Shown piece after piece: positions 18,715 to 28,179 of a DNA stretch of 64,000 nucleotides. The translations under genes were made by a program, and so were the position numbers. Numbering within the stretch: position 1 is the stretch's first letter; each line of letters opens with the position of its first letter. Under the pieces are notes generated by a model that worked only from the letters and a program-made list of their open reading frames with translations, searched no databases and was not told the DNA's origin. Where the stretch lies: contig CADCHF010000001.1 in assembly GCA_902801175.1 (NCBI GenBank), positions 124,001 through 188,000 on the forward strand. The letters are read 5' to 3'. The stretch comes from an uncultured Coriobacteriaceae bacterium (GTDB taxonomy: Bacteria; Actinomycetota; Coriobacteriia; Coriobacteriales; Atopobiaceae).

Positions 18715-19854
18715 TTAGTAGAGCTCGTCACGCTTCCAGTCAACAAGGCAAGAATCAAAGCCAACGGTAATCTCTTCGGGGTTCATGTGACGGCCAATGA
18801 CAACAAGCTTGGTCATGCGGTCGCCCACCTCGTCATCCCACTCGTTCATGATCTCGGGATTGGCCTCAATAATCTTCTTCTTCTCGGCCTCGGGCGCGGA
18901 GTCAACAAACAGGCCGTTCTCCTGCAGGTGAATCTGGCGACCGGCCTGCTCAAAGACGTAGGCCATGTTGGGATCGTCGGCAAACCATGCGATACCCTTG
19001 CAACGAATGATCTCGTCGGGCCAGTTCTGGGCAAACTTCTCGAGCTGGTCCATGTCAAAGGGCTTGCGGCGCATGTACACAAAGGTCTGGATGTCGTACT
19101 CCAAGACCTCGGGATCGTCATGCTCCTCGGGATGCTCCATGGCGTCAATCCAGGCAGCGGACTCGTAGGCAGCGTTGAAGTCAAAGCGGTTGGTGGAGAG
19201 CATCTCGTTGATGTCAACCTTGCCCTGCTCCGCCTCAATGATCTTGGCGTCCTTCTGAAGGCCACGAACGAGCGCGCGCAGCTCGGCAATCTGCTCGGGC
19301 GTCACGAGGTCGGCCTTATTGAGGACAAGCGTGGTGCAGAACTCAAGCTGCTGGATGAGCAGCGCCTCGATGTCGTCCTCGTCGATGTCCTCGGCCAGGA
19401 GGTCGCGACCACCGTGGAACTGGTCGAACATACGCTTGCTGTCGACCACGGCGATGATGTTGTCAAGGTCGATCTCAAGACCGCGAGCAGCCTCCCGCTT
19501 GCAGAAGTTGTCAATGGTGAAGGCGATGGGAATGGGCTCGCAGATGCCAGATGCCTCAATGATGATGTGGTCAAAGTTGCCAGACTCAGCGAGCTCGGTC
19601 AGCTGACGGGCAAGGTCGTCGGCCAGGGTGCAGCAGATGCAGCCATTGGTGAGGGGCACGAGGTTCTCGTTGGCCTTGTTGACGACGCCACCCTTGGCAA
19701 TGAGGTCTGCGTCGATGTTGACCTCGCCGATGTCGTTGACGATGACGGCCGCACGAACGCCCTTGTCATTGGCAAGGATGTTGTTGAGCAGCGTGGTCTT
19801 ACCGGCACCAAGGTATCCGGTAATGAGCGCGATGCGCACGGGGTTCTTGGACAT
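18715..19854 (-). CDS. CobW/G3E-family GTPase (metallochaperone type)
   Basis: 379 residues. P-loop GYLGAGKT at about 13-20, the metal-binding GCICC motif at about 71-75, and NKAD near residue 200 for guanine recognition; the C-terminal half carries the CobW_C region. The family moves zinc or other metals into target proteins, or inserts cobalt or nickel. Neither a metal-uptake gene nor a recognisable Zur site is adjacent, so the metal is unknown. Monocistronic. Confidence 0.9.
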   Translation of the reverse strand: MSKNPVRIALITGYLGAGKTTLLNNILANDKGVRAAVIVNDIGEVNIDADLIAKGGVVNKANENLVPLTNGCICCTLADDLARQLTELAESGNFDHIIIEASGICEPIPIAFTIDNFCKREAARGLEIDLDNIIAVVDSKRMFDQFHGGRDLLAEDIDEDDIEALLIQQLEFCTTLVLNKADLVTPEQIAELRALVRGLQKDAKIIEAEQGKVDINEMLSTNRFDFNAAYESAAWIDAMEHPEEHDDPEVLEYDIQTFVYMRRKPFDMDQLEKFAQNWPDEIIRCKGIAWFADDPNMAYVFEQAGRQIHLQENGLFVDSAPEAEKKKIIEANPEIMNEWDDEVGDRMTKLVVIGRHMNPEEITVGFDSCLVDWKRDELY

Positions 19855-19999
19855 AAGACACCTTCCTCTAGGTTCTCAATTCACAAGGACTAAGTATACC
19901 CAGCTGCAGGAATTAGCCACACGCCAACCAAGTAAGGAGCAGCGAACAATCACTCACTTGTCGCATGGGAGTGTCATGGGGGACGTATATTTGACACGC

Positions 20000-20110
20000 T
20001 CAATCAGGCCGTAAGGATGGGTGTCCCTTCGCGAGCGAGCAACACCAGGGTGTGTCACTGGCGCAACCACCACCTGAGGGCGTGTCCCCCTGACACACCC
20101 CTTCGACCCT
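20000..20110. repeat. Imperfect inverted repeats rich in GTGTC
   Basis: In the 380-bp gap between the CobW gene and the FeS operon, GGGTGTGTCA (20048-20057) and TGACACACCC (20091-20100) form a 10-bp inverted repeat. Several further GTGTCCC motifs lie between 20025 and 20100. It resembles a REP-like element of different sequence from the GGGGACGG family. No gene seen in 19855-20236. Confidence 0.5.
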
Positions 20111-20180
20111 CGCTTCCACGTCTGCGTGTACCAAAGCGTCTCCCCTGTCACTCACGGACAAGATAGTCCGCATGAAAAGA

Positions 20181-20208
20181 GGGGCCGGAACCGCTTGGCT
20201 CCGACCCC
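20181..20208 (-). terminator. Terminator of the FeS/NuoG-like operon
   Basis: GGGGCCGGA pairs with TCCGACCCC (one wobble); AAAAGA on the left gives a T-rich tail on the minus strand. Confidence 0.65.
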
Positions 20209-20236
20209 CTTTCGTCAAGAAACAGCTACAAGAGCG

Positions 20237-20965
20237 CTACTTGCGGCGCACCGGAATGGGCTTGGGCGGCGTCTTGGGCTTCTTGGCACCAGCGCGCACA
20301 ATGGCGCCCTCGGGGCAGGCCTCGAGGCACTGGTTGCACTGGGTGCACTTCTTCTGGTTAATGACGTGCACAAACTTGGGCTTGCCAAGGATGGCTCCGT
20401 CATCGCACGCCTTCAGGCACTTGCCACAGCCGGTGCACTTGCTCACCAGGACGTGGTAGGTCTTGAAAGCGTCGCAACCGCCGGTGGGACACTGGCGCTT
20501 GGTAAAGTGCGGCTCAATCTCGGCGCCAAAGAGGTCAAGCGCCTGGGTGGTGACACGGCCAATGGCCCTGCCCTCACCGCAGATGGCCTGCTTCTCCATC
20601 ACTGGAGCAAGGTCGCGCATCAGAGCGATGTCGGACGGCTTGCCCTTCTTGGTGCAGGCGTCGCCCATGATGGTGTGCAGCTGATAGCCACCCTCATGAC
20701 CAAAGGTGCAGGTGCACTCGGTGGCCATGCGTAGCTCGCCAATCACCTTGTACAGAGCATCAGCCATGCAGTCGCCCTCGCCATAGGTGCGAAGGGTCGC
20801 GGTGCCCTCTGCCACCTCGAGCTCGTTGGCAAACTGGGCTGCGGGCACAAAGGTCGCCGTCGGATAGGAGAGCCAGACTGCCTTGAGGCCCTCGGCGGAC
20901 GCGCCAGCGGCATCGAGCAACGCCGAGACGGTCATAGTGCCAGTTTGGTTGATAGCGTAGTCCAT
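20237..20965 (-). CDS. NuoF-like FeS region plus two-[4Fe-4S] ferredoxin domain
   Basis: 242 residues. Residues ~80-170 resemble the C-terminal FeS part of NuoF/HydB (HEGG, then a CGEGRAIGR-like stretch), but the usual cluster motif is altered: ECTCTFGHEGG instead of ESCGxCxPCREG. The C-terminus has two clean [4Fe-4S] motifs (CTGCGKCLKACDDGAI and CTQCNQCLEACPEGAI). The FMN/NADH-binding part of NuoF is absent. It starts 13 bp after the next gene upstream and probably forms an electron-transfer complex with it. Likely acceptor or donor: ferredoxin or an FAD reductase; inferred. Confidence 0.8.
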   Translation of the reverse strand: MDYAINQTGTMTVSALLDAAGASAEGLKAVWLSYPTATFVPAAQFANELEVAEGTATLRTYGEGDCMADALYKVIGELRMATECTCTFGHEGGYQLHTIMGDACTKKGKPSDIALMRDLAPVMEKQAICGEGRAIGRVTTQALDLFGAEIEPHFTKRQCPTGGCDAFKTYHVLVSKCTGCGKCLKACDDGAILGKPKFVHVINQKKCTQCNQCLEACPEGAIVRAGAKKPKTPPKPIPVRRK

Positions 20966-20978
20966 GGTTCCCCCTCCC

Positions 20979-23102
20979 TTAGTATTCGTTCCACAGACGC
21001 GGCTTGGTAATGGTCAGGCGAAGGTCGCACTGCAGGCAACGGCTTGCCTCGCACTTGGCCTCGTCCTCGGTGAACGGGCACTCGTACTGCGCAAAGTTGC
21101 CCTTGCGCTCCTCGGCGGGAGCCATCTGGGGCTGCACGGCGGGCGTGTAGAACTCGGCGGGAGCCTTGCCCAGCTCCTTCTCCACAGGCTCGGGATCGAG
21201 CAGCTCTGCCGAGATGTCGCCGTCGCCACCAAGGTAGCGGTCGATGGCGCTCGCGGCGTCGCGGCCCTCGGCAATGGCGCCAATGACGCTCTTGGTGCCG
21301 GTCACCACGTCGCCAGCGGCAAAGATGCCGTCGGCGCTGGTTGCGTGGTTTGCATCGGCCACCACGTACGGACCATGGGTGAGCTCAAGGTCAAAGCCCA
21401 TGGTGTCCTCGGGCTTCTGGCCAACGCCAAAGATCACGTAGTCGGCCGGCAGCGTAAGCTCGCCGCCCTCAACAAGCTCGGTCACCGCACGATGGTTCTC
21501 GTCAAAGTAGAACTTTGCGATCTTGTGGATGGTCATGGAGCCGACCTTGCCGGTGCCGTCGTCGTTGATGGAGGTGAAGGCATAGGCGTCGTGCAGGACG
21601 ATGCCTTCCTCGGCAGCCTCCTCGCGCTCCTCGGGCGTGGAGGTCATGACGGCCTCGGCCTCGAGGCAGGCCACGTCAACGCTGGCTGCGCCAAGACGCA
21701 CCGCGGTGCGAGCGCAGTCATAGGCAACGTTGCCGCCGCCAAGCACGACCACGCGGCCGCCCTCGACCGGCTGCGGGTTGCCCTCACGGGCAGCCTTGAG
21801 GAAGTCGGTGTTCACATAGACGTTCTCAAGGTCATGGCCCTTCATGGGCAGCACGTTGCCCTTGAAGGTGCCCACGGTCACCAGCACGGCATCGTAGCCC
21901 TGGGTGAGCAGCGCCTTGACGTCCTTGACGCGCTCGTTGCACTTGAGCTCGATACGCGGCTCGGCGTCGTCGGCCTGGCTGATCTCGAGGATGGTGGCAA
22001 CCTCGCGGTCTACGATCTCATCGGGCAGGCGATATGCGGGAATGCCATAGCGCATCTGGCCGCCTACCTTGGCATTGGCCTCGAAGACGTCGACCTTGTG
22101 GCCCTTCTCGGCGAGGAAGAGCGCTGCGGTGAGGCCACCAGGGCCTGCGCCTACAACGGCGACCTTCTTGCCCGTGAGGGGCTCGTGGCGCACGCGGCTC
22201 TTCCACTCGCCGGTGTCGCGCACTGCGGCGGCACGCTTGAGGCGGCAGATGGAGAGCGGCTCCTGCAGGTAGTTGCGCTTGCACTCGCCCTGGCAGTTGT
22301 GGGTGCAGATGTTGCCGAGGGTCTCGGGGAACGGAACCTTCTCGCGCACGACTGCGGTGGCCTTCTCCCACTCGCCAACCTTGACATAGCGCAGGTAGCG
22401 CGGGATGTCGATGTGTGCGGGGCAACCGCTGCGGCACGGAACGATGTTGTCCTCGCGGCTGCGGTTCTCCTTGACGAGACCGACCATGTCGACGATGGAG
22501 CCAGTGGGGCACACCTCGATGCAGGCGCCGCAGAAACGGCAGCCGGCCTCTTGCAGCGACGCACCGTTAATGGCAACGCGCATCGAGCCGTCCTCGGCAC
22601 GGTGGAAGCCGATGGCTCCCACGCCACGCATTCCCTCACAGGCACGCACGCAGCGACCGCAACGGATGCAGCGGGTAAAGCCGTGCGAGATCAGCGGATT
22701 TGAGGTGTCAGCCGGCACGGTGCGGCCCTTGCAGCGCCAGCGCTGCGGAGAAACGCCCATGTACTGGTACATGGACTGCAGCTCGCACACGCCGTACTTG
22801 GGGCAGCCGGTGCAGTCGGCAGGGTGGGTGGCAAGGATCAGCTCCATTGCCAGACGACGCAGCTTGTCGGCGGCATCGCCCTTGGTGTTGACGACCATGC
22901 CCTCGGTCGCCTTGGTCATGCAGGCGCGGACGGGCTCGTCCTCGCCCTCCACCTCGACCATACAGAGCCCGCATCCCCCAATGGGCTCCAGGTCGGGATG
23001 GCCGCACAGATGCGGTACGAAGATGCCGGCATCGAGTGCAGCGTTAAGGACCGACTGGCCCTCTTGCGCCTCGATGAGCTGGCCATCAATCGTCAGCTTC
23101 AT
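20979..23102 (-). CDS. NuoG-GltD fusion: FeS NAD(P)H oxidoreductase
   Basis: 707 residues; AAAGGAGAGG precedes ATG 23102. Domain order: [2Fe-2S] (Cys near 33, 44, 47, 61); NuoG-type cluster (HPADCTGCPKYGVCELQ); two [4Fe-4S] motifs (CIRCGRCVRACEG, CRFCGACIEVCP); then a GltD-like part with cysteines (CRSGCPAHIDIPRY, CTHNCQGECKRN), FAD motif VAVVGAGPGGLTAA and NAD(P) motif GGGNVAYDCARTA. This layout occurs in hydrogenase-, formate-dehydrogenase- and Nfn/Stn-type electron-bifurcating or -transferring subunits. With the downstream NuoF-like protein it could move electrons between NAD(P)H and ferredoxin. No catalytic hydrogenase subunit is adjacent. Confidence 0.85.
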   Translation of the reverse strand: MKLTIDGQLIEAQEGQSVLNAALDAGIFVPHLCGHPDLEPIGGCGLCMVEVEGEDEPVRACMTKATEGMVVNTKGDAADKLRRLAMELILATHPADCTGCPKYGVCELQSMYQYMGVSPQRWRCKGRTVPADTSNPLISHGFTRCIRCGRCVRACEGMRGVGAIGFHRAEDGSMRVAINGASLQEAGCRFCGACIEVCPTGSIVDMVGLVKENRSREDNIVPCRSGCPAHIDIPRYLRYVKVGEWEKATAVVREKVPFPETLGNICTHNCQGECKRNYLQEPLSICRLKRAAAVRDTGEWKSRVRHEPLTGKKVAVVGAGPGGLTAALFLAEKGHKVDVFEANAKVGGQMRYGIPAYRLPDEIVDREVATILEISQADDAEPRIELKCNERVKDVKALLTQGYDAVLVTVGTFKGNVLPMKGHDLENVYVNTDFLKAAREGNPQPVEGGRVVVLGGGNVAYDCARTAVRLGAASVDVACLEAEAVMTSTPEEREEAAEEGIVLHDAYAFTSINDDGTGKVGSMTIHKIAKFYFDENHRAVTELVEGGELTLPADYVIFGVGQKPEDTMGFDLELTHGPYVVADANHATSADGIFAAGDVVTGTKSVIGAIAEGRDAASAIDRYLGGDGDISAELLDPEPVEKELGKAPAEFYTPAVQPQMAPAEERKGNFAQYECPFTEDEAKCEASRCLQCDLRLTITKPRLWNEY

Positions 23103-23341
23103 GCGCTTCCTCTCCTTTCCGTTGTCAGAACAGAAAAAACCACTTTCAAATATCAGCCCCAGAGATACAAAAAGAAAGGTGCTTACGCACTATCAGGCTC
23201 GTCCATATGCCAAAGATTTATGTGCATAAGCACAACCAGACAGCACGATCCACCCCAAGCTCATCCCCTTACGCCAACGTTTGCGCACCTGCTAACTATG
23301 CCTTGCGCGCCTTTGGGGCAGCTTGTCTACCGGCATGAAAA

Positions 23342-23367
23342 GGGCGGCCTCTCATTGGAGGCCGCCC
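23342..23367 (-). terminator. Terminator of the FAD reductase gene
   Basis: GGGCGGCCTC / GAGGCCGCCC stem with AAAA on its left (T-run on the minus strand). Confidence 0.8.
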
Positions 23368-23409
23368 ATCATTGCTAGGTAGCAAAACCCAAGCAATTCG
23401 CTTTAAAGA

Positions 23410-24951
23410 CTAGTCCCAGTCGCCGTCGCCGTCATCCCAGTCCTCGTCGCCACCGTCGCCAAAGGCGAGCTCAGCAGCGTTCTCACCGGCGATACGGCCG
23501 GAGTTGAGGCAGAAGCCCATGGTGTTGCCAGGGATGCAGAAGTTGTAGGAGTCACCATAGATGGTGCAGGCGTCGGTGCCAACGCAGTAGAGGCCAGGGA
23601 TGGTCTCGTAGTCGTCGGTCATGACCTCGAGCTTGTGGTTGACGAGCACGCCGCCCAGGGTGCCGTAAGCGCCCATGAACTGCTTGCAGCCGTAGAAGGG
23701 ACCCTCCTCCAGAGGAATCATGTACTGGCGGTCCTTCTCGAACAGGGCGTCATAGCCCTCGGCGCACATCTCGTTGTACTCCTCAACGGCAGCCACGAAG
23801 CCGTCGACGTTGATGCCGAGCTTCTCAGCGAGCTCCTCGAGGGTGTCGGCCTGGGCGATGTAGGGGTTGCCCTCGTCGTCCTTGTAGGTGTCGAGGTCGG
23901 CGTTCCACTGAGCCTCAAAGCCCTCATAGAGGTCGTGCGGATGCACGTGGGAGACGATGTCCGGACCATACTTCTTCCAGCGCTTGAGCATGTTGGCGTC
24001 GAAGATGGCGTAGCCGACCTTGCCGGGCAGGTGGTTGATGGCGTTACCGACGAAGGTGGTGTTGAAGACCTCGTCCTCGGGCATGAAGCGCTCGCCCAGA
24101 CGGTTGCACCAGTAGCACGGCTGGCGGAAGGCGCCCTCAACGTAGAAGTGGTTCATGTTGTCGGGCAGCTGGTACATGAGCTCCATGGTGACGGGGGTGT
24201 GGCCCGCGCCGACCTTGTGGCACATGTTGAAGCCGTCGCCGTCCATGCCGGGGATAGCGAAGGAGAAGAGGTTCTTGCCCCAGTCCAGGCCGATCTTGTC
24301 GTGGATCATCTGGACGTTGTGACCAAAGCCGCCGGTAGCGACGATGGCAGCCTTGCAGGAGATCTCGATCTCCTCGCCGCTCTTGTCAACAGCCTTGACG
24401 CCAGCAACCTTGCCGTCCTCCATGATGAGGTCGGTGCCAGGGGTCTCGAGCATGAACTCGACGCCGAGGTCCTGGGCCTTCTCGGTCATGCGCTTGGTCA
24501 TCGTGGTGGCAGCGCGCGGGCCGGGCTCGGAGCCGTCCTCGGGCTGAACGACGTGCCAGGTATACTCGCCGTCGGCGTAGGCCTTGGTGCGCTCACCAGC
24601 GCGGAAGGCAGGACGCACGGAGTTGAACTGCACGCCCATGTCCATGAGCCACTGGATGGTGTCGCCGGACTTGTCGTAGTAAGCCTTGACCAGCTTGGCG
24701 TCAACCTGATAGTGGGTGTAGAACATGTGGCGACGGAAGAGCTCGCCAGGGGTGAGGGTGATGCCGCTCATCTTCTGCACGGGAGAGCCTGCTGCGCAGG
24801 GGCCCATGCCCATGTTGGCGGCGCCACCGGTGTTGGACGCCTTCTCCAGGCAGATGACGCTCGCGCCATTCTCCGCGGCGGAGATGGCAGCTGCCAGGCC
24901 GGAAAGACCTGCTGCGATGACGACGACATCAGTCTCAAGCTGCTTTGCCAT
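23410..24951 (-). CDS. Fumarate-reductase/ketosteroid-dehydrogenase-type FAD flavoprotein
   Basis: 513 residues, cytosolic (no signal peptide or haem motifs). The N-terminus VVVIAAGLSGLAAAISAAENG is an FAD Rossmann fold in which the first Gly of GxGxxG is Ala. Downstream AAIVATGGFGHN and the C-terminal GNTMGFCLNSGRIAGENAA are standard for this superfamily. The tail is Asp/Trp-rich (GGDEDWDDGDGDWD). Such enzymes reduce or oxidise C=C bonds of diverse acids, enones or steroids. It lies between the FeS electron-transfer pair and an iron-sulfur flavoprotein, plausible partners, but is a single-gene unit with its own terminator. Confidence 0.85.
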   Translation of the reverse strand: MAKQLETDVVVIAAGLSGLAAAISAAENGASVICLEKASNTGGAANMGMGPCAAGSPVQKMSGITLTPGELFRRHMFYTHYQVDAKLVKAYYDKSGDTIQWLMDMGVQFNSVRPAFRAGERTKAYADGEYTWHVVQPEDGSEPGPRAATTMTKRMTEKAQDLGVEFMLETPGTDLIMEDGKVAGVKAVDKSGEEIEISCKAAIVATGGFGHNVQMIHDKIGLDWGKNLFSFAIPGMDGDGFNMCHKVGAGHTPVTMELMYQLPDNMNHFYVEGAFRQPCYWCNRLGERFMPEDEVFNTTFVGNAINHLPGKVGYAIFDANMLKRWKKYGPDIVSHVHPHDLYEGFEAQWNADLDTYKDDEGNPYIAQADTLEELAEKLGINVDGFVAAVEEYNEMCAEGYDALFEKDRQYMIPLEEGPFYGCKQFMGAYGTLGGVLVNHKLEVMTDDYETIPGLYCVGTDACTIYGDSYNFCIPGNTMGFCLNSGRIAGENAAELAFGDGGDEDWDDGDGDWD

Positions 24952-25129
24952 TCGTTCCTCCTTTAACCGTCTTTCTTTATCCGTACGGCCGCCCGCTTAC
25001 GCGGACGGCCTAAATACCCTAATGCAACGTTCTCACAGTGGCACATGCCAAACTATGTGTGCCTAACCGAGGTTGAACGACCCTACCTATAGGGGCATTG
25101 TGCAAAGAACCAAAGCTGCCCTCTGTTTT

Positions 25130-26209
25130 TTACTGACGAGTTCCCAGAGCCTGGAACTTGGCGTAACGGTTTTCGGGGTCGGGCATGGTGGGCGACAGGA
25201 ACTCCTTGTACGCGGCGACGCGAGCCTTGTACTCGGGGGTCTTCTGCAGCTCGGCCAGAATGCCCTCGTTCTTGCCAATGTCCTCGCCGTGGATCTGCTT
25301 GCCGCCCATGGTGTCGTGAGCGCGCTCGCGACCCTGCTCGTCATAGACGCCGGGGAAGGCGGGAGCGCCATCTGCGTCGTAGATGACGTTGCCGTTCTCG
25401 TCGGTGAGGTCATGCTCTGCATACTCGACGGTGACTGCGCCATTGACGTCGATGACAATCTTGCCCTGCAGGCCGCACACGGCGCACACGGCGCGGTTGG
25501 TGCCAGGATACAGGTAGAAGTCGTTGCAGTTGCAGTGCGGGCAGACGCCCTTCTCGCCCTTGTACTCTGCATGCTCGGGATCCTTGGCAGCCTCCGCGAG
25601 GTTGATGCCAATCTGATGGGCGCGAGCAACGACCTCGTCCTTCATGAGGGCGGTCTTGGACCAGGCAATCCACTCGTTGTCGATGACCTTCCAGGCGGGG
25701 GTCATGGACTGAATCTGGTGGTCGGACTGGATGTGCGTGCCCCAGTCGGAGCCGCCGATGCCGATGTAGCTCACGGGAATGCCGGTATGGAAGACGCACT
25801 CGGGAGGAATGGTGCCCTTGCCACCATGCTCAATGATGTCCTTGGCAATCTGCATGCCAATGAAGTTGTTGCCGGTGTCCATACGCGGCCCAAAGCGGTC
25901 CATGACGGTATGGAAGAGGCCGGAGGCGCCGGTCTCGAAGATCGGGTCAACCATGATGATGCCGTCAGAGGTGAACATCTTGTAGGCCAGCCAGTCGAAG
26001 TCGTCCTTGTGGACGCACATGTTGCCGCGGCCGCTCATGAGGGCCTTCACGCAGGCGATGCAGCCAGTGCAATGCTTGATGTCGAGGTCCTGAGCGCGAA
26101 TGAACTCGACCTCGCAACCAGCTTCCTGAGCTCCCTTCAGCACCTCCTTGCAGATGGAGTCGTTGTTGCCGTTCTTGGTACCAAACGACACACCCAGAAT
26201 CTTGGTCAT
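25130..26209 (-). CDS. Iron-sulfur flavoprotein (FMN reductase fold) with zinc-ribbon-like tail
   Basis: About 359 residues from the ATG at 26209 (GAGAGGGG spaced correctly); an ATG two codons upstream is possible. Flavodoxin-like FMN-binding domain (ILGVSFGTKNGNNDSI near the start) with a compact cysteine motif CTGCIACVKALMSG and a further Cys, as in Isf proteins. The C-terminal third has CPHCNC and CAVCG, a likely zinc or rubredoxin-like site. It transfers electrons between FMN/FeS and an unknown partner. A paralogue with the same layout lies at 49170-50138. The region 26210-26360 holds its promoter. Confidence 0.82.
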   Translation of the reverse strand: MTKILGVSFGTKNGNNDSICKEVLKGAQEAGCEVEFIRAQDLDIKHCTGCIACVKALMSGRGNMCVHKDDFDWLAYKMFTSDGIIMVDPIFETGASGLFHTVMDRFGPRMDTGNNFIGMQIAKDIIEHGGKGTIPPECVFHTGIPVSYIGIGGSDWGTHIQSDHQIQSMTPAWKVIDNEWIAWSKTALMKDEVVARAHQIGINLAEAAKDPEHAEYKGEKGVCPHCNCNDFYLYPGTNRAVCAVCGLQGKIVIDVNGAVTVEYAEHDLTDENGNVIYDADGAPAFPGVYDEQGRERAHDTMGGKQIHGEDIGKNEGILAELQKTPEYKARVAAYKEFLSPTMPDPENRYAKFQALGTRQ

Positions 26210-26360
26210 AGCCATCCCCTCTCCGAAGGATTAACGGACAATTATGTGCCTCTAACCATCAAATTCTATGGTCAAAGGCACTGTGCAATCGTTTGAATGC
26301 GTTGGGCGGAACGTCGCACAACAAGGCCAGACATAGGGCTACAGACTAATGGCTCGCAAG

Positions 26361-27974
26361 TTAGCGAACGACATGGCGCCTGACCGCCCTCTGCCAGGAG
26401 AGCGGCATCGAGTCGACATTGATCATGAGCCGGTTGTCCATGCCTTCGAGGTAGCGAATGTAGAAGGCAACCGCAAGACGGTCCTCGCCGCTGCGCAGAT
26501 CGAGGTAGAACAGTTCCTGGATTTTGTTCACGCGATAGAAGTAGGTATTGCGATGAACATTGAGCGCCTTTGCCGCCTCGGCGGGGCTCCCTGGAAAATG
26601 AACGGTCTGAAACGCCGTCTCGAGATAGGCGGTGCCGTGATCCTGGTCGTACATCGACATGGCAATAACGCGCTTGTCGAGCATCATGTCAACCTGCCCA
26701 AAGGTGTTGCAGAGGCTCGCAAGCACGGCGTAGCGATGGTGCCAGAAGTACACGATGAGCCCATCGTCGTCGACGTGCGCGTTCAGCAGGTCGCGCACCT
26801 GCTGATGACGCTCTGGGGCAAGGCCAATCTGCTCAAAGGGCTCGCTCACATATGCACGCAGGCCGTTTCGCTCGAGCGTGGAGATGAGCCGCTTGCGTTG
26901 GCCCAAGATTCGCTCCGCTCGGTCGTAGCAGTCCCAACCCGAGCAGGTCCTGGGACCAAGCGCCACCAGCACCACGAGGGTGCCGTCTCGAATGGTCCAT
27001 AGGCTGTTTCTGAAGGCACCCGAAACCCTTGAGGCCATGCGTTGCAGATGCGCCCGAGGTATCTCGCGCTCCCCCACCAGCTCAACAAAGACGTAGGTGT
27101 CGTCGAGCGGCATGGAGCTGAGAGCAAGCTGTGCACGCATGGTCTTGTCGTTGGCGAAGGTCGCGTTGAGCAGGTCGTCGAGCACCGTGGACCCCGAACC
27201 AGCACGCTCGCCCGCAATGCCCAACCTGTCAATCATGATGCCGGCGAGAGAGCCAGCAAAGTCAATGAGCTCGAGGTCGGAGTCGCGCACCACGCGATCC
27301 TGCTCGAGCATGTCAAATCTTCCCATCTCCATATGGTGATAGGTAATGATCGAGGTCACCCAACGCTGCCCAAAGCGCTCGTTCTCCGAAATTATGGAGT
27401 GCCCGGCGTGGCGAACGTCATCAAGGATACCAGTGCGCTCCATCTCGGCGTCGACCTCCTCGAGGACATAGCCCTGGTTGATCTCTTCGAGCACGTCCTC
27501 GCGGTTCTCGGGGAACGACCCGGAGCTCGCCAAAAGACGTCTGTCCGAATTGACCACCATCAGTGGATTGCCCATGATCTCAAAGATGCGATCGGCATAG
27601 TGCTGGATATCGTAGGAGCTCTGAAACGCGCTAAAGATCCTCTTGCGCTGCAGGTCGAGATGAATATGGAGTTCGGGCAAGCGTACAAATCTTTGCTCAA
27701 ACTCATCGCGACTCAGCTTGCAGGCAACGTGTACCGTGCGAGGCGCAGGGCGTACGTCACCGCTGAGAGGACCGGCACCACACAGGACAAGCGAGGTCCC
27801 CGGGAAACCCTCGGGGTTCGTCAACACTCCTTCTGGTGCAAGGACGAGCTGTTCGGAGATGGGAGAAGTAAACTCGTTCCTAGGAAAGACGATGACCTCG
27901 CCGTCGAGGTTGACGCCAGAACCACTCTCAAAATCGGTAACGCCCAGCTCTCCCAGAACCGTCCGAAGCTTCAT
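26361..27974 (-). CDS. PucR/CdaR-type transcriptional regulator 1
   Basis: About 537 residues from ATG 27974 (MKLRTVLG); a GTG six codons upstream is an alternative. The central part is a sensor region of the PucR group; the last ~60 residues are the PucR C-terminal HTH (ALNVHRNTYFYRVNKIQELF, GEDRLAVAFYIRYL). It is divergent from butyrate kinase 1; a TTGTGC-N4-type palindrome lies between them at 28040-28055. Such proteins usually activate neighbours in response to a metabolite. A paralogue at 47360 is divergent from the thiolase operon. Confidence 0.85.
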   Translation of the reverse strand: MKLRTVLGELGVTDFESGSGVNLDGEVIVFPRNEFTSPISEQLVLAPEGVLTNPEGFPGTSLVLCGAGPLSGDVRPAPRTVHVACKLSRDEFEQRFVRLPELHIHLDLQRKRIFSAFQSSYDIQHYADRIFEIMGNPLMVVNSDRRLLASSGSFPENREDVLEEINQGYVLEEVDAEMERTGILDDVRHAGHSIISENERFGQRWVTSIITYHHMEMGRFDMLEQDRVVRDSDLELIDFAGSLAGIMIDRLGIAGERAGSGSTVLDDLLNATFANDKTMRAQLALSSMPLDDTYVFVELVGEREIPRAHLQRMASRVSGAFRNSLWTIRDGTLVVLVALGPRTCSGWDCYDRAERILGQRKRLISTLERNGLRAYVSEPFEQIGLAPERHQQVRDLLNAHVDDDGLIVYFWHHRYAVLASLCNTFGQVDMMLDKRVIAMSMYDQDHGTAYLETAFQTVHFPGSPAEAAKALNVHRNTYFYRVNKIQELFYLDLRSGEDRLAVAFYIRYLEGMDNRLMINVDSMPLSWQRAVRRHVVR

Positions 27975-28039
27975 GAACCAAGACCCATTCACTCGCCAGC
28001 TATACCCTTCAATTTTGTTCTTAAGAGTTTAAAAAGGCC

Positions 28040-28055
28040 TTGTGCGGTAGTACAA
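28040..28055. promoter_or_regulatory. TTGTGC-N4-GCACAA-type operator upstream of buk1
   Basis: TTGTGC-GGTA-GTACAA, with one mismatch from a perfect palindrome. It lies 125 nt upstream of the buk1 start. A possible buk1 promoter is TTGAAA at 28105-28110 with a weak -10 about 17 nt on. Confidence 0.6.
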
Positions 28056-28179
28056 ACTTCCAATTCAAAGCCTCTTTCAAATTGAGAGCGGTGCCTATGT
28101 GAGCTTGAAAAACAAGAACGTAGCCTAAAGATGCCGCATTATGTGTACGCATCCACCACCAAAAGATTGGAGGTCGCTC

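Noticed and set aside
25098-25103. TTGTGC half-site upstream of the FAD reductase (and similar at 26281, 52590)
   Set aside because: Without a matching right arm such six-mers are expected by chance.
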